DNA from: Thermoplasmata archaeon
GTDB lineage: Archaea; Thermoplasmatota; Thermoplasmata; UBA184
Length of the DNA stretch: 5,258 nt
Assembly: GCA_021827545.1 (NCBI GenBank)
Contig: JAKAVH010000195.1
Coordinates: 1 to 5,258 of the forward strand
Direction: 5' to 3'
Part shown: one piece after another, positions 1 through 4,533 of the stretch
Numbering within the stretch: position 1 is the stretch's first letter
Layout of the letters: each line of letters begins with the position of its first letter
Notes under the pieces: generated by a model
Told to the model about the DNA's origin: nothing
Database searches by the model: none
Seen by the model: the letters and a program-made list of their open reading frames with translations, nothing else
Program-made: the position numbers and the translations under genes

Positions 1-1077
1 CTCGCGATCCCCCCCTTCAACTTCTACTCGATCGGAGGCAACCTGCCGACCGCGCCGGCGATCGTGGGGAACGTGTCGCTCTGGAAACCCTCTCGCGCGG
101 TCGTTCTCGCGAACTACGAGATCTACCGAGTGCTGATCGAGGCGGGGCTCCCGGCCGGGGTCGTGAACTTCGTTCCGTTCCCGAGCGCGCGCGCAGGAGC
201 GCTGATCGACCACCCCGACCTCGCGGGAATCCACTTCACGGGCAGCTACCGCACGCTGGTCGAACTGTGGAAGCGCGTCGGCGCCCAGCTCGAGCAGTAC
301 CGGAACTTCCCCCGGATCGTCGGGGAGACCGGCGGCAAGGACTTCGTCTTTGTCCACCCTTCGGCGGACGTCCGTTCGACGGTCGTGCAGCTCGTGCGGG
401 GGGCGTTCGAGTACCAGGGTCAGAAGTGCTCGGCGTGCTCGCGCGCCTACATCCCCGAGAGCCTCTGGCCGGCGGTGTCCCGGGCCCTCGCCGACGAACT
501 CCCTCACCTTCCGCTCGGGCCGGTCGACCAGCTGTCGAACTATCTCGGGGCGGTGATCGACGAGGCCGCGTTCTCGACGATCGACGGCTACCTCACCTAC
601 GCGCGCGATCATCCGACGGAGTACGAGATCGTCGTCGGCGGGGAGACCGACCGCTCCCGGGGGTGGTTCGTCCGCCCGACCGTGATCCGATCCCGGACGC
701 CGCGGGGCAAGCTGATGGAGGAGGAGATCTTCGGTCCCGTGCTCACGGTCTACGTCTACCCGGACGACCAGTACGCCGCGACGCTCGATCTCTGCGACAC
801 GACCTCTCCGTACGCCCTCACCGGGGCAATCTTCGCGAGCGACCGGGAGGCGCTCCGGCTGGCCGAGGAGCGGCTGCGGTGGAGCGCCGGCAATTTCTAT
901 CTCAACGACAAGCCGACCGGCGCGGTGGTGGGTCGCCAGCCGTTCGGAGGGGCGCGCCGGTCCGGCACGAACGACAAGGCCGGCTCGATCGTGAACCTCC
1001 TGCGCTGGGTGTCGCCCCGGAACGTGAAGGAGAACCTCGTCCCGCCCACCGACTGGCGGCGACCGTTCCTCGGTTGA
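1..1077 (+). CDS. pruA: 1-pyrroline-5-carboxylate dehydrogenase, 5'-truncated by the window edge
   Basis: This enzyme oxidises L-glutamate 5-semialdehyde (from 1-pyrroline-5-carboxylate) to glutamate with NAD+, the second step of proline degradation, in the cytoplasm. The frame is open from base 1 and encodes 358 visible residues, ending in TGA at 1075-1077. Numbering from the first visible codon, PFNF at 5-8 holds the oxyanion Asn (N7), LWKPS lies near 27-31, and FTGS begins near 79. The general-base Glu is E109 in GETGGK, the catalytic Cys is C143 in GQKCSACSR, EEIFGPV starts at 240, and PFGGARRSGTNDK is at 314-326. The last motif contacts the substrate carboxylate in this family. The sequence resembles the mitochondrial ALDH4A1-type enzyme throughout. 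About 190-200 N-terminal residues should lie upstream. The GTG at 64 is not the start, because family homology continues before it. The protein ends at the usual ALDH C-terminus with no further domain. Its proline dehydrogenase partner is not in the window. Confidence 0.95.
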   Translation, partial: LAIPPFNFYSIGGNLPTAPAIVGNVSLWKPSRAVVLANYEIYRVLIEAGLPAGVVNFVPFPSARAGALIDHPDLAGIHFTGSYRTLVELWKRVGAQLEQYRNFPRIVGETGGKDFVFVHPSADVRSTVVQLVRGAFEYQGQKCSACSRAYIPESLWPAVSRALADELPHLPLGPVDQLSNYLGAVIDEAAFSTIDGYLTYARDHPTEYEIVVGGETDRSRGWFVRPTVIRSRTPRGKLMEEEIFGPVLTVYVYPDDQYAATLDLCDTTSPYALTGAIFASDREALRLAEERLRWSAGNFYLNDKPTGAVVGRQPFGGARRSGTNDKAGSIVNLLRWVSPRNVKENLVPPTDWRRPFLG

Positions 1078-1107
1078 GGAGGATGCGGAGCCCGGAACGG
1101 GGCCGGC
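1078..1107. other. Convergent intergenic spacer between P5CDH and doxX stops
   Basis: Only 30 nt separate the two stop codons. A small hairpin, CCCG at 1091-1094 and CGGG at 1098-1101 with a GAA loop, lies between them. A 5-bp CCGGC/GCCGG pair spans the doxX stop. Neither is followed by a T run on either strand, so a terminator role is only a guess. Confidence 0.3.
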
Positions 1108-1704
1108 TCACTTCGCCGGGGACGGCACGCGCCCCCCGGTCGGAGCGGAGATCGCGGCCCGCCCCCCGAACTCGGCGATCCGGGACCAGCGAGGGTAAAG
1201 GCGCTCGATCAGATGGTCGAGGCTCCAGCGGCTCGGGCCGTAGGTCGCGTTGATGACGATGAGACCGAGGAACGCGATCGCGTAGACGACACCGGTTCCG
1301 ATGTCCGTCCCGCCGGAGCCGCCCTGGTACGGTCCGCCGAACCCTTCAGGGATCGCCCAAATGAGCAGGCTGAGCACCGCGCCGCCCGAGTAGGCGATCT
1401 TCCGGGCAAAGCCGAGCAGGAGCGCGAGACCGAGAACGATCTCGAGCGCGCCGACGGTGTAGACGATGAGCGACGCGTTCGAGCTCGCCTGCGTCGCCCA
1501 AAAGGAGTACCATCCCGAAAGCCAGGAGGGAGCGCTCGCCTGGGAGTTCTGCACGTCCGACAGGAAGCTGTCCACATAGCCCGAGGTGAACTTGAGGACC
1601 CCGTTCACCAGCCAGGCGACCCCGAGCAAGAGGCGAAAGACGGTCTTCAGGCCGTGCGCGTTGCGGGCCCACCAGCTCTTCGGCATCTCGATCGTGCTTG
1701 CCAT
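1108..1704 (-). CDS. DoxX/DoxD-family four-helix integral membrane protein
   Basis: The protein has 198 residues, from ATG (minus strand, 1704-1702) to TGA (1110-1108). Four hydrophobic segments fit the DoxX fold: about 20-40 (FRLLLGVAWLVNGVLKF), 76-99 (VGALEIVLGLALLLGFA), 103-120 (VLSLLIWAIPEGF) and 135-153 (GVVYAIAFLGLIVI). Between TM1 and TM2 is an extra loop of about 35 residues rich in Ser, Trp and Gln. The GGPYQGGSGGTDIGTG segment at 123-138 resembles archaeal DoxD, the thiosulfate:quinone oxidoreductase small subunit, and its relatives. There are no cysteines, so any redox role would need a partner. The tail after about 157 is basic and probably cytoplasmic. The reading frame stays open upstream to 2235, but that extension has no protein-like character. 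The chosen ATG starts a normal DoxX N-terminus and has a GGGGGA Shine-Dalgarno-like stretch 9 nt before it. A DoxA partner is not visible, so thiosulfate oxidation should not be assumed. The family call is firm and the function is unknown. Confidence 0.85.
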   Translation of the reverse strand: MASTIEMPKSWWARNAHGLKTVFRLLLGVAWLVNGVLKFTSGYVDSFLSDVQNSQASAPSWLSGWYSFWATQASSNASLIVYTVGALEIVLGLALLLGFARKIAYSGGAVLSLLIWAIPEGFGGPYQGGSGGTDIGTGVVYAIAFLGLIVINATYGPSRWSLDHLIERLYPRWSRIAEFGGRAAISAPTGGRVPSPAK

Positions 1705-1713
1705 GTCCGTCCG

Positions 1714-1720
1714 TCCCCCT
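1714..1720 (-). promoter_or_regulatory. Weak Shine-Dalgarno-like site of doxX
   Basis: Minus-strand AGGGGGA ends 9 nt before the ATG at 1704. It is G-rich and not a canonical GGAGG, so it supports the start only modestly. Confidence 0.4.
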
Positions 1721-1747
1721 GGGGATGGTCCACTGAGTCCGACCACC

Positions 1748-1757
1748 CCGTTAAGCG
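1748..1757 (-). promoter_or_regulatory. Possible TATA-like promoter element of doxX
   Basis: The minus strand reads CGCTTAACGG, with TTAA at 1754-1751, about 48 nt ahead of the doxX ATG. Under the archaeal rule that transcription starts about 25 nt downstream of the box, the leader would be about 20 nt and include the Shine-Dalgarno-like site. A second AT-rich patch, GGGTTTACGA (1770-1761), is an alternative. This is inference from motif and position only. Confidence 0.4.
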
Positions 1758-1843
1758 GATTCGTAAACCCCGCTTCACCTCGCGGCCCGAAGCTTCCCGA
1801 CCGGGGGGATCGATCGCGGCAGGACGCCTCGGTGCCCGCGTCC

Positions 1844-1881
1844 CGGGTCCGGGCGGCCCTTGCGCGTGCCGCCCGGACCCG
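1844..1881. repeat. Perfect 14-bp inverted repeat with 10-nt loop
   Basis: The left arm CGGGTCCGGGCGGC (1844-1857) is exactly complementary to the right arm GCCGCCCGGACCCG (1868-1881). The loop is CCTTGCGCGT on the plus strand. On the minus strand the hairpin would form 120 nt after the stop of the GltD-like gene and 140 nt before the doxX ATG. No T run follows the stem on either strand, so it is not a classical rho-independent terminator. It could be an attenuator, an RNA-processing or stability element, or a protein-binding palindrome. Confidence 0.85.
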
Positions 1882-2000
1882 CCCTTCGACGGGTGCCGAG
1901 CGTTGCGGGTCGCGGTCCGCGGGGTCATGCCGGCCGGAAGGACCGAAACCACGAGGCCGGTGGAGCGGCGGGGGCTCCGTGGACGCGCGGCGAGTACGTC

Positions 2001-3434
2001 TTACGGTTTCCAGACCGGAGCGGAGTATCCCTCGGGGTGATGCGGCGGCGACGCTCCCGTACCGAACGGATCCGGCTTCGGGGTCGCGGGTCGTCCTGAC
2101 TTCTGAGAGAGATAGGCGTCGATCGCCTCGGCGGCCTTCGTCCCGGCGGCCATCGCATGGACGACCGAACGCCCACCCGCCGCGAAGACCCCCTCGCGCT
2201 CGGTGCGATACCCCGGCTGAGAACCCTCGGGCCACCCTTTGGTACCGATCTTGAGCCCGAGCTCGGGGGAGATCCCTGTGAGGTCGGCCTTCTCTCCGAT
2301 CGCCATGATGACGGTGTCGCAGTCGAGCGTCGTCGTGGCGCCCTCGATCGACCGGACGGCGCGGCGTCCGGAAGCGTCCGGCGCGCTGAGCTCCATCTGT
2401 TGGAAGACCATTCCTTCGACGTGCTCGGTGCCGACGATCTGGAGCGGCGACAACAGCCAGTGGAAGTCGACCCCCTCCGGCTCCGTTTCCCGGATCTCCT
2501 CCTCACCGGCCGGAGATTCCCCACGGGTCCGTCGGTACGCCATCGCAACCGTCGCGCCCGGGGAGAGCCGACGGGCGGTGCGGACGGCGTCGACGGCGAC
2601 GTCCCCGCCGCCGACGACCACGATCTTCTTTCCGAGGACGACCGCACGGCCTTGGTTCACATCATACAGGAATTCGAGAGCGGGTAGGACCCCCGGAAGA
2701 TGTTCGCCCGGGATCCCGGGGTAGCTGGCCTTCGATGCTCCGATGGCCACGAAGACCGCGCGGTATCCCTCCGCGAGCAACTGCTCGGGAGAGAAGTCGA
2801 CGCCCGCGGCCTTGCCCTCGACGAACGTGAGGTCGAAGCGGCGGAAGCGTTGGAGGTCGATCAACAGCTCATGGTTCGGCATTCGGTAGTGAGGAATGGC
2901 ACCGGCCTGCCCTCCTACCGCACGCTGCCGCTCGAAGATCGTCACGGGGTAGCCACGCAGACAGAGCTCCCAGGCAGCCATCAATCCCGCCGGTCCCGCG
3001 CCGATGATGGCCACGCGCTCGTGGCGCGGCGCGCTCGGGACGTATTCGAGGTTCGCGTCCCCGAAGTCGAGGGCGGCCCGCTTCAGGTGCCGGATCGCGA
3101 TCGGAACGCCCCGGCCCTTCATCACACACGCATCCTCACAGTAGTGGTAACAGACCTTGCAGAGCGACGTCGCGAGCGGGTTCTCCCGGAGGGTGAGGCG
3201 CGCCGCCTCGTCGAACTGGCCGTTCGCGATCAGCCCGATGTAGCCCCGGCAGTCCTGGGTGATCGGGCACGCCTCCACGCAGAACGGAAGCGCGCACTGG
3301 AGGCATCGCTGCGCTTCCAGCATCGCTTCATCCCGCGTGTACGAGTGCAGGACCTCCCGGAAGTCGTTCACCCGGTTCTCGGGGTGTTCTTCGGGGACCT
3401 CGATCCGAAGGTAGCGAGACGCTGCGTCGGTCAT
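2001..3434 (-). CDS. GltD-like NADPH-dependent FAD/[4Fe-4S] oxidoreductase
   Basis: This 477-residue cytoplasmic flavoprotein belongs to the family of glutamate synthase small subunits, which move electrons from NADPH through FAD and iron-sulfur clusters to a partner. The N-terminal ferredoxin-like domain has C44, C47, C52 and C56 (CLQCALPFCVEAC), then C92, C95, C99 and C103 (CKVCYHYCEDAC). An FAD Rossmann motif GAGPAG is at 145-150, ending in E168. YRMP at 183-186 matches the family's usual YR(L/M)P. A second dinucleotide motif GGGDVAVD is at 275-282, and Y300-R301-R302 fits NADP phosphate binding. The late FAD motif reads FAAGGRSVVHAMAAG (417-431) and lacks the usual Asp and following residues. 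The last 30 residues are Pro-rich and non-conserved. The ATG at 3434 has GGAGGA 5 nt upstream. Starts at 3464 and 3524 add an unconserved N-terminus. With no GOGAT large subunit nearby, the acceptor is unknown. Length and domain order fit GltD. Confidence 0.88.
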   Translation of the reverse strand: MTDAASRYLRIEVPEEHPENRVNDFREVLHSYTRDEAMLEAQRCLQCALPFCVEACPITQDCRGYIGLIANGQFDEAARLTLRENPLATSLCKVCYHYCEDACVMKGRGVPIAIRHLKRAALDFGDANLEYVPSAPRHERVAIIGAGPAGLMAAWELCLRGYPVTIFERQRAVGGQAGAIPHYRMPNHELLIDLQRFRRFDLTFVEGKAAGVDFSPEQLLAEGYRAVFVAIGASKASYPGIPGEHLPGVLPALEFLYDVNQGRAVVLGKKIVVVGGGDVAVDAVRTARRLSPGATVAMAYRRTRGESPAGEEEIRETEPEGVDFHWLLSPLQIVGTEHVEGMVFQQMELSAPDASGRRAVRSIEGATTTLDCDTVIMAIGEKADLTGISPELGLKIGTKGWPEGSQPGYRTEREGVFAAGGRSVVHAMAAGTKAAEAIDAYLSQKSGRPATPKPDPFGTGASPPHHPEGYSAPVWKP

Positions 3435-3439
3435 GGCCG

Positions 3440-3445
3440 TCCTCC
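3440..3445 (-). promoter_or_regulatory. Shine-Dalgarno site fixing the start of the GltD-like gene
   Basis: Minus-strand GGAGGA (3445-3440) sits 5 nt before the ATG at 3434. It selects this ATG over the upstream in-frame ATGs at 3464 and 3524. Confidence 0.75.
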
Positions 3446-3482
3446 GCCACGAACGGGCGGACATCTTATCCAAATCGCCTGC

Positions 3483-3493
3483 CCTCTTAAAAC
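3483..3493 (-). promoter_or_regulatory. TATA-like promoter element of the GltD-like gene
   Basis: Minus-strand GTTTTAAGAGG (3493-3483) is the most AT-rich patch in this gap and resembles an archaeal TATA box. It would place the transcription start near 3463 and give a leader of about 29 nt containing the Shine-Dalgarno site. An alternative bacterial reading uses TAAGAT in GGATAAGATG just downstream as a -10 element, but no good -35 is seen. Confidence 0.5.
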
Positions 3494-3759
3494 GCGCGGA
3501 GCCGACGAGCCCATGCGAGGTCATCGCACGGCGCAGGGTATGCGGGGCCGGCTCGGCCGGCGCGGATCCCGAAGTACGTCTTCGCTACGAGGACGCGATC
3601 GAGCGGAAGGGGCACTCAAGGGCAGGGCTCGAGCCGGCGCGGGATCGGGACCAGCCGTCCGGGAGGGGGGGCAGCGTTCCTCGCGAAACGTCGCCGAGCG
3701 ACCTTCGCGGCGGGGCCGGGACGGGGCAGTTGCGTCCCGCCGATCAAGATGGTGCGCGC

Positions 3760-3812
3760 GATCCGGGGATGAAGGGCCACCGGCAGGGAAGTCCCCCCTT
3801 CCGCGCCGGATC
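3760..3812 (+). repeat. Imperfect hairpin immediately upstream of msrB
   Basis: The outer stem GATCCGG (3760-3766) pairs with CCGGATC (3806-3812). After a 4-by-4 nt internal loop, the inner stem GAAGGG (3771-3776) pairs with CCCTTC (3796-3801). A minor GGG/CCC pair (3786-3788 with 3793-3795) sits in the apex. The structure ends 12 nt before the msrB ATG and could affect initiation. Compensatory evidence from relatives is needed, because GC-rich DNA forms such stems easily. Confidence 0.5.
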
Positions 3813-3824
3813 CCGGGTAGGGCG

Positions 3825-4247
3825 ATGGTGGAGGAGAGTAAAGAAGGCCGTCGATGTGCCCTGACCGTGACCGACGCCGACGCCAAGGGCTGGCGCAAGC
3901 TGACCCGCGAGGAGGAGCGGGTCATCGTTCGCAAGGGCACGGAACCGCCGTTCTCGGGCGAGTACGAGGCCCACGTTGCCCCCGGCGTCTACGCCTGCAA
4001 ACGCTGCGGAACGGCCTTGTACCGTTCCGAAGACAAGTTCGATGCCGGCTGCGGCTGGCCGAGCTTCGACGCGGAGCTCCCCGGGGCGGTGCGGCGTCTG
4101 CCCGATGCGGATGGCGTCCGGATCGAGATCCAGTGTGCGCACTGCGGCGCGCATCTCGGCCACGTCTTCGAGGGAGAGGGGTTCACGCCGGCGGACACCC
4201 GGCATTGCGTGAATTCGATCTCGCTCGACTTCAGGGCGCGCTCCTGA
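3825..4247 (+). CDS. msrB: Peptide-methionine (R)-S-oxide reductase MsrB
   Basis: MsrB reduces the R epimer of methionine sulfoxide in proteins, repairing oxidative damage in the cytoplasm with electrons usually supplied by thioredoxin. The product is 140 residues, close to the usual size of free-standing MsrB. The family start pattern GTEPPFSGEY is at 38-47. Zinc ligands are C58/C61 (CKRC) and C104/C107 (CAHC). C76 in GCGWPSF fits the resolving cysteine. GHVF (112-115) carries a conserved His, and the catalytic Cys is C128 in RHCVNS. The domain is therefore complete, cysteine-type (not selenocysteine) and not fused to MsrA. The start is uncertain. ATG 3825 gives about 20 extra residues and has only a weak upstream G-rich sequence, TAGGG. 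GTG at 3828 and GTG at 3867 (giving M-TDADAKGW) are alternatives, and the last has a more typical family N-terminus. A GGAGGAG at 3830-3836 has no in-frame start at the right distance. The protein identity is secure. Confidence 0.93.
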   Translation: MVEESKEGRRCALTVTDADAKGWRKLTREEERVIVRKGTEPPFSGEYEAHVAPGVYACKRCGTALYRSEDKFDAGCGWPSFDAELPGAVRRLPDADGVRIEIQCAHCGAHLGHVFEGEGFTPADTRHCVNSISLDFRARS

Positions 4248-4254
4248 GGCGCGT

Positions 4255-4290
4255 CGCACCGCGGGGGAAGAGGATCACCGCTCGGGTGCG
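4255..4290 (+). repeat. Stem-loop just downstream of the msrB stop codon
   Basis: CGCACC (4255-4260) pairs with GGTGCG (4285-4290). After a 3-nt bulge, GCGG (4261-4264) continues the stem with CCGC (4278-4281), leaving a 13-nt loop. It begins 8 nt after the msrB TGA. No T run follows, so its role in termination or 3'-end stability is speculative. Confidence 0.4.
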
Positions 4291-4451
4291 CCCGACCGAC
4301 TCGGCCGGGCTCCGGCGGCACTTCGATGGCCGCTCCCACGCCACGGACGATCCGCAGGCGCGCCGTCGTCCCGCCATCCCGCGGGGCTCCCGGACCCCAG
4401 CTCGACGCCGGTCGTCCCGCAGCCTCGCGGCCCGAGACGCCGTCGCGTGAA

Positions 4452-4462
4452 CCCTTAAGCCC
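4452..4462 (+). promoter_or_regulatory. TATA-like promoter element of the acyl-CoA ligase gene
   Basis: CCCTTAAGCCC contains one of only three TTAA tetranucleotides in the window. It lies about 78 nt before the ATG at 4534. By the archaeal spacing rule transcription would start near 4482, just before the hairpin at 4485, leaving a leader of about 50 nt. Confidence 0.45.
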
Positions 4463-4484
4463 AAGGAACCGGTCCCGGGCCGAA

Positions 4485-4509
4485 GCGGCGAACGTCATCG
4501 TGTCGCCGC
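4485..4509 (+). repeat. Leader hairpin ahead of the acyl-CoA ligase gene
   Basis: GCGGCGAACG (4485-4494) pairs with CGT-g-TCGCCGC (4499-4509). This makes a 10-bp stem with one bulged G (4502) and a TCAT loop. It ends 14 nt before the GGAGG ribosome binding site. A protein-binding site, a translational control element or chance are all possible. Confidence 0.5.
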
Positions 4510-4523
4510 GGGGGCGCGGAGAT

Positions 4524-4528
4524 GGAGG
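4524..4528 (+). promoter_or_regulatory. Shine-Dalgarno site of the acyl-CoA ligase gene
   Basis: GGAGG sits 5 nt before ATG 4534 and 8 nt before ATG 4537. It overlaps the in-frame ATG at 4522, which argues against 4522 as the start. Confidence 0.75.
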
Positions 4529-4533
4529 GACGG

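Larger units (their letters stand above)
1705..2000. other. Intergenic region between doxX and the GltD-like gene
   Basis: This 296-nt stretch has no protein-like reading frame on either strand. The open frames here are Arg/Pro/Gly-rich, as expected of GC-rich non-coding DNA. It holds the putative doxX promoter and a perfect 14-bp inverted repeat. A weaker GGAGC/GCTCC hairpin (1962-1978) lies 22 nt past the stop of the GltD-like gene. The gap and the promoter-like motif suggest that doxX is transcribed separately from its upstream neighbour. Confidence 0.6.
3435..3824. other. Intergenic region between divergent GltD-like and msrB genes
   Basis: This 390-nt region has no convincing gene. Its open frames, for example 3433-3864 (+) and 3521-3940 (-), are low-complexity Arg/Gly/Ser/Pro translations with no recognisable motif. 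The left end holds the promoter and ribosome binding site of the GltD-like gene. GCCGGC-TCG-GCCGGC (3547-3561) and the palindrome GGCTCGAGCC (3626-3635) lie in the middle. A long imperfect hairpin (3760-3812) abuts the msrB start. No TTAA or other clear promoter is seen for msrB. A degraded gene or a small RNA cannot be excluded by eye. Confidence 0.55.
4248..4533. other. Intergenic region between msrB and the acyl-CoA ligase gene
   Basis: This 286-nt region has no protein-like frame. It holds a stem-loop just after the msrB stop, a TATA-like CCCTTAAGCCC near 4452-4462, a hairpin at 4485-4509 and the Shine-Dalgarno sequence of the ligase gene. This favours a separate promoter for the ligase over read-through from msrB. 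I see no other feature between about 4291 and 4450. Confidence 0.6.

Noticed and set aside
64..66. GTG as start of the P5C dehydrogenase
   Set aside because: Codons 1-21 before it already match the family (PFNF and GGNLP motifs), so the gene begins outside the window.
1213..2040. 275-codon plus-strand open frame
   Set aside because: It is antisense to doxX and then crosses the gap, is rich in Arg/Ala/Gly and has no recognisable motif. This is typical of GC-rich shadow frames.
1705..2235. Upstream extension of the doxX reading frame to 2235
   Set aside because: The added N-terminus is Arg/Gly/Pro-rich with no motif. It overlaps the 3' end of the GltD-like gene and contains the 14-bp hairpin. 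ATG 1704 gives a normal DoxX start.
3547..3561. GCCGGC-TCG-GCCGGC stem
   Set aside because: Each arm is itself a self-complementary 6-mer common in GC-rich DNA, and the 3-nt loop is tight. There is no T run or positional logic.
3626..3635. GGCTCGAGCC palindrome considered as a tRNA T-arm or an operator
   Set aside because: There is no surrounding cloverleaf or acceptor stem, so it is not a tRNA. A single 10-bp palindrome is weak evidence for an operator.
2700..3824. Long open frame ahead of msrB
   Set aside because: It is antisense to the GltD-like gene up to 3434 and then low-complexity. Family homology of MsrB begins only after about 3867.
3521..3940. Possible minus-strand gene across the msrB upstream region
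   Set aside because: The translation is Ser/Arg/Pro low-complexity and overlaps the msrB start region antisense. There is no ribosome binding site or family signature.
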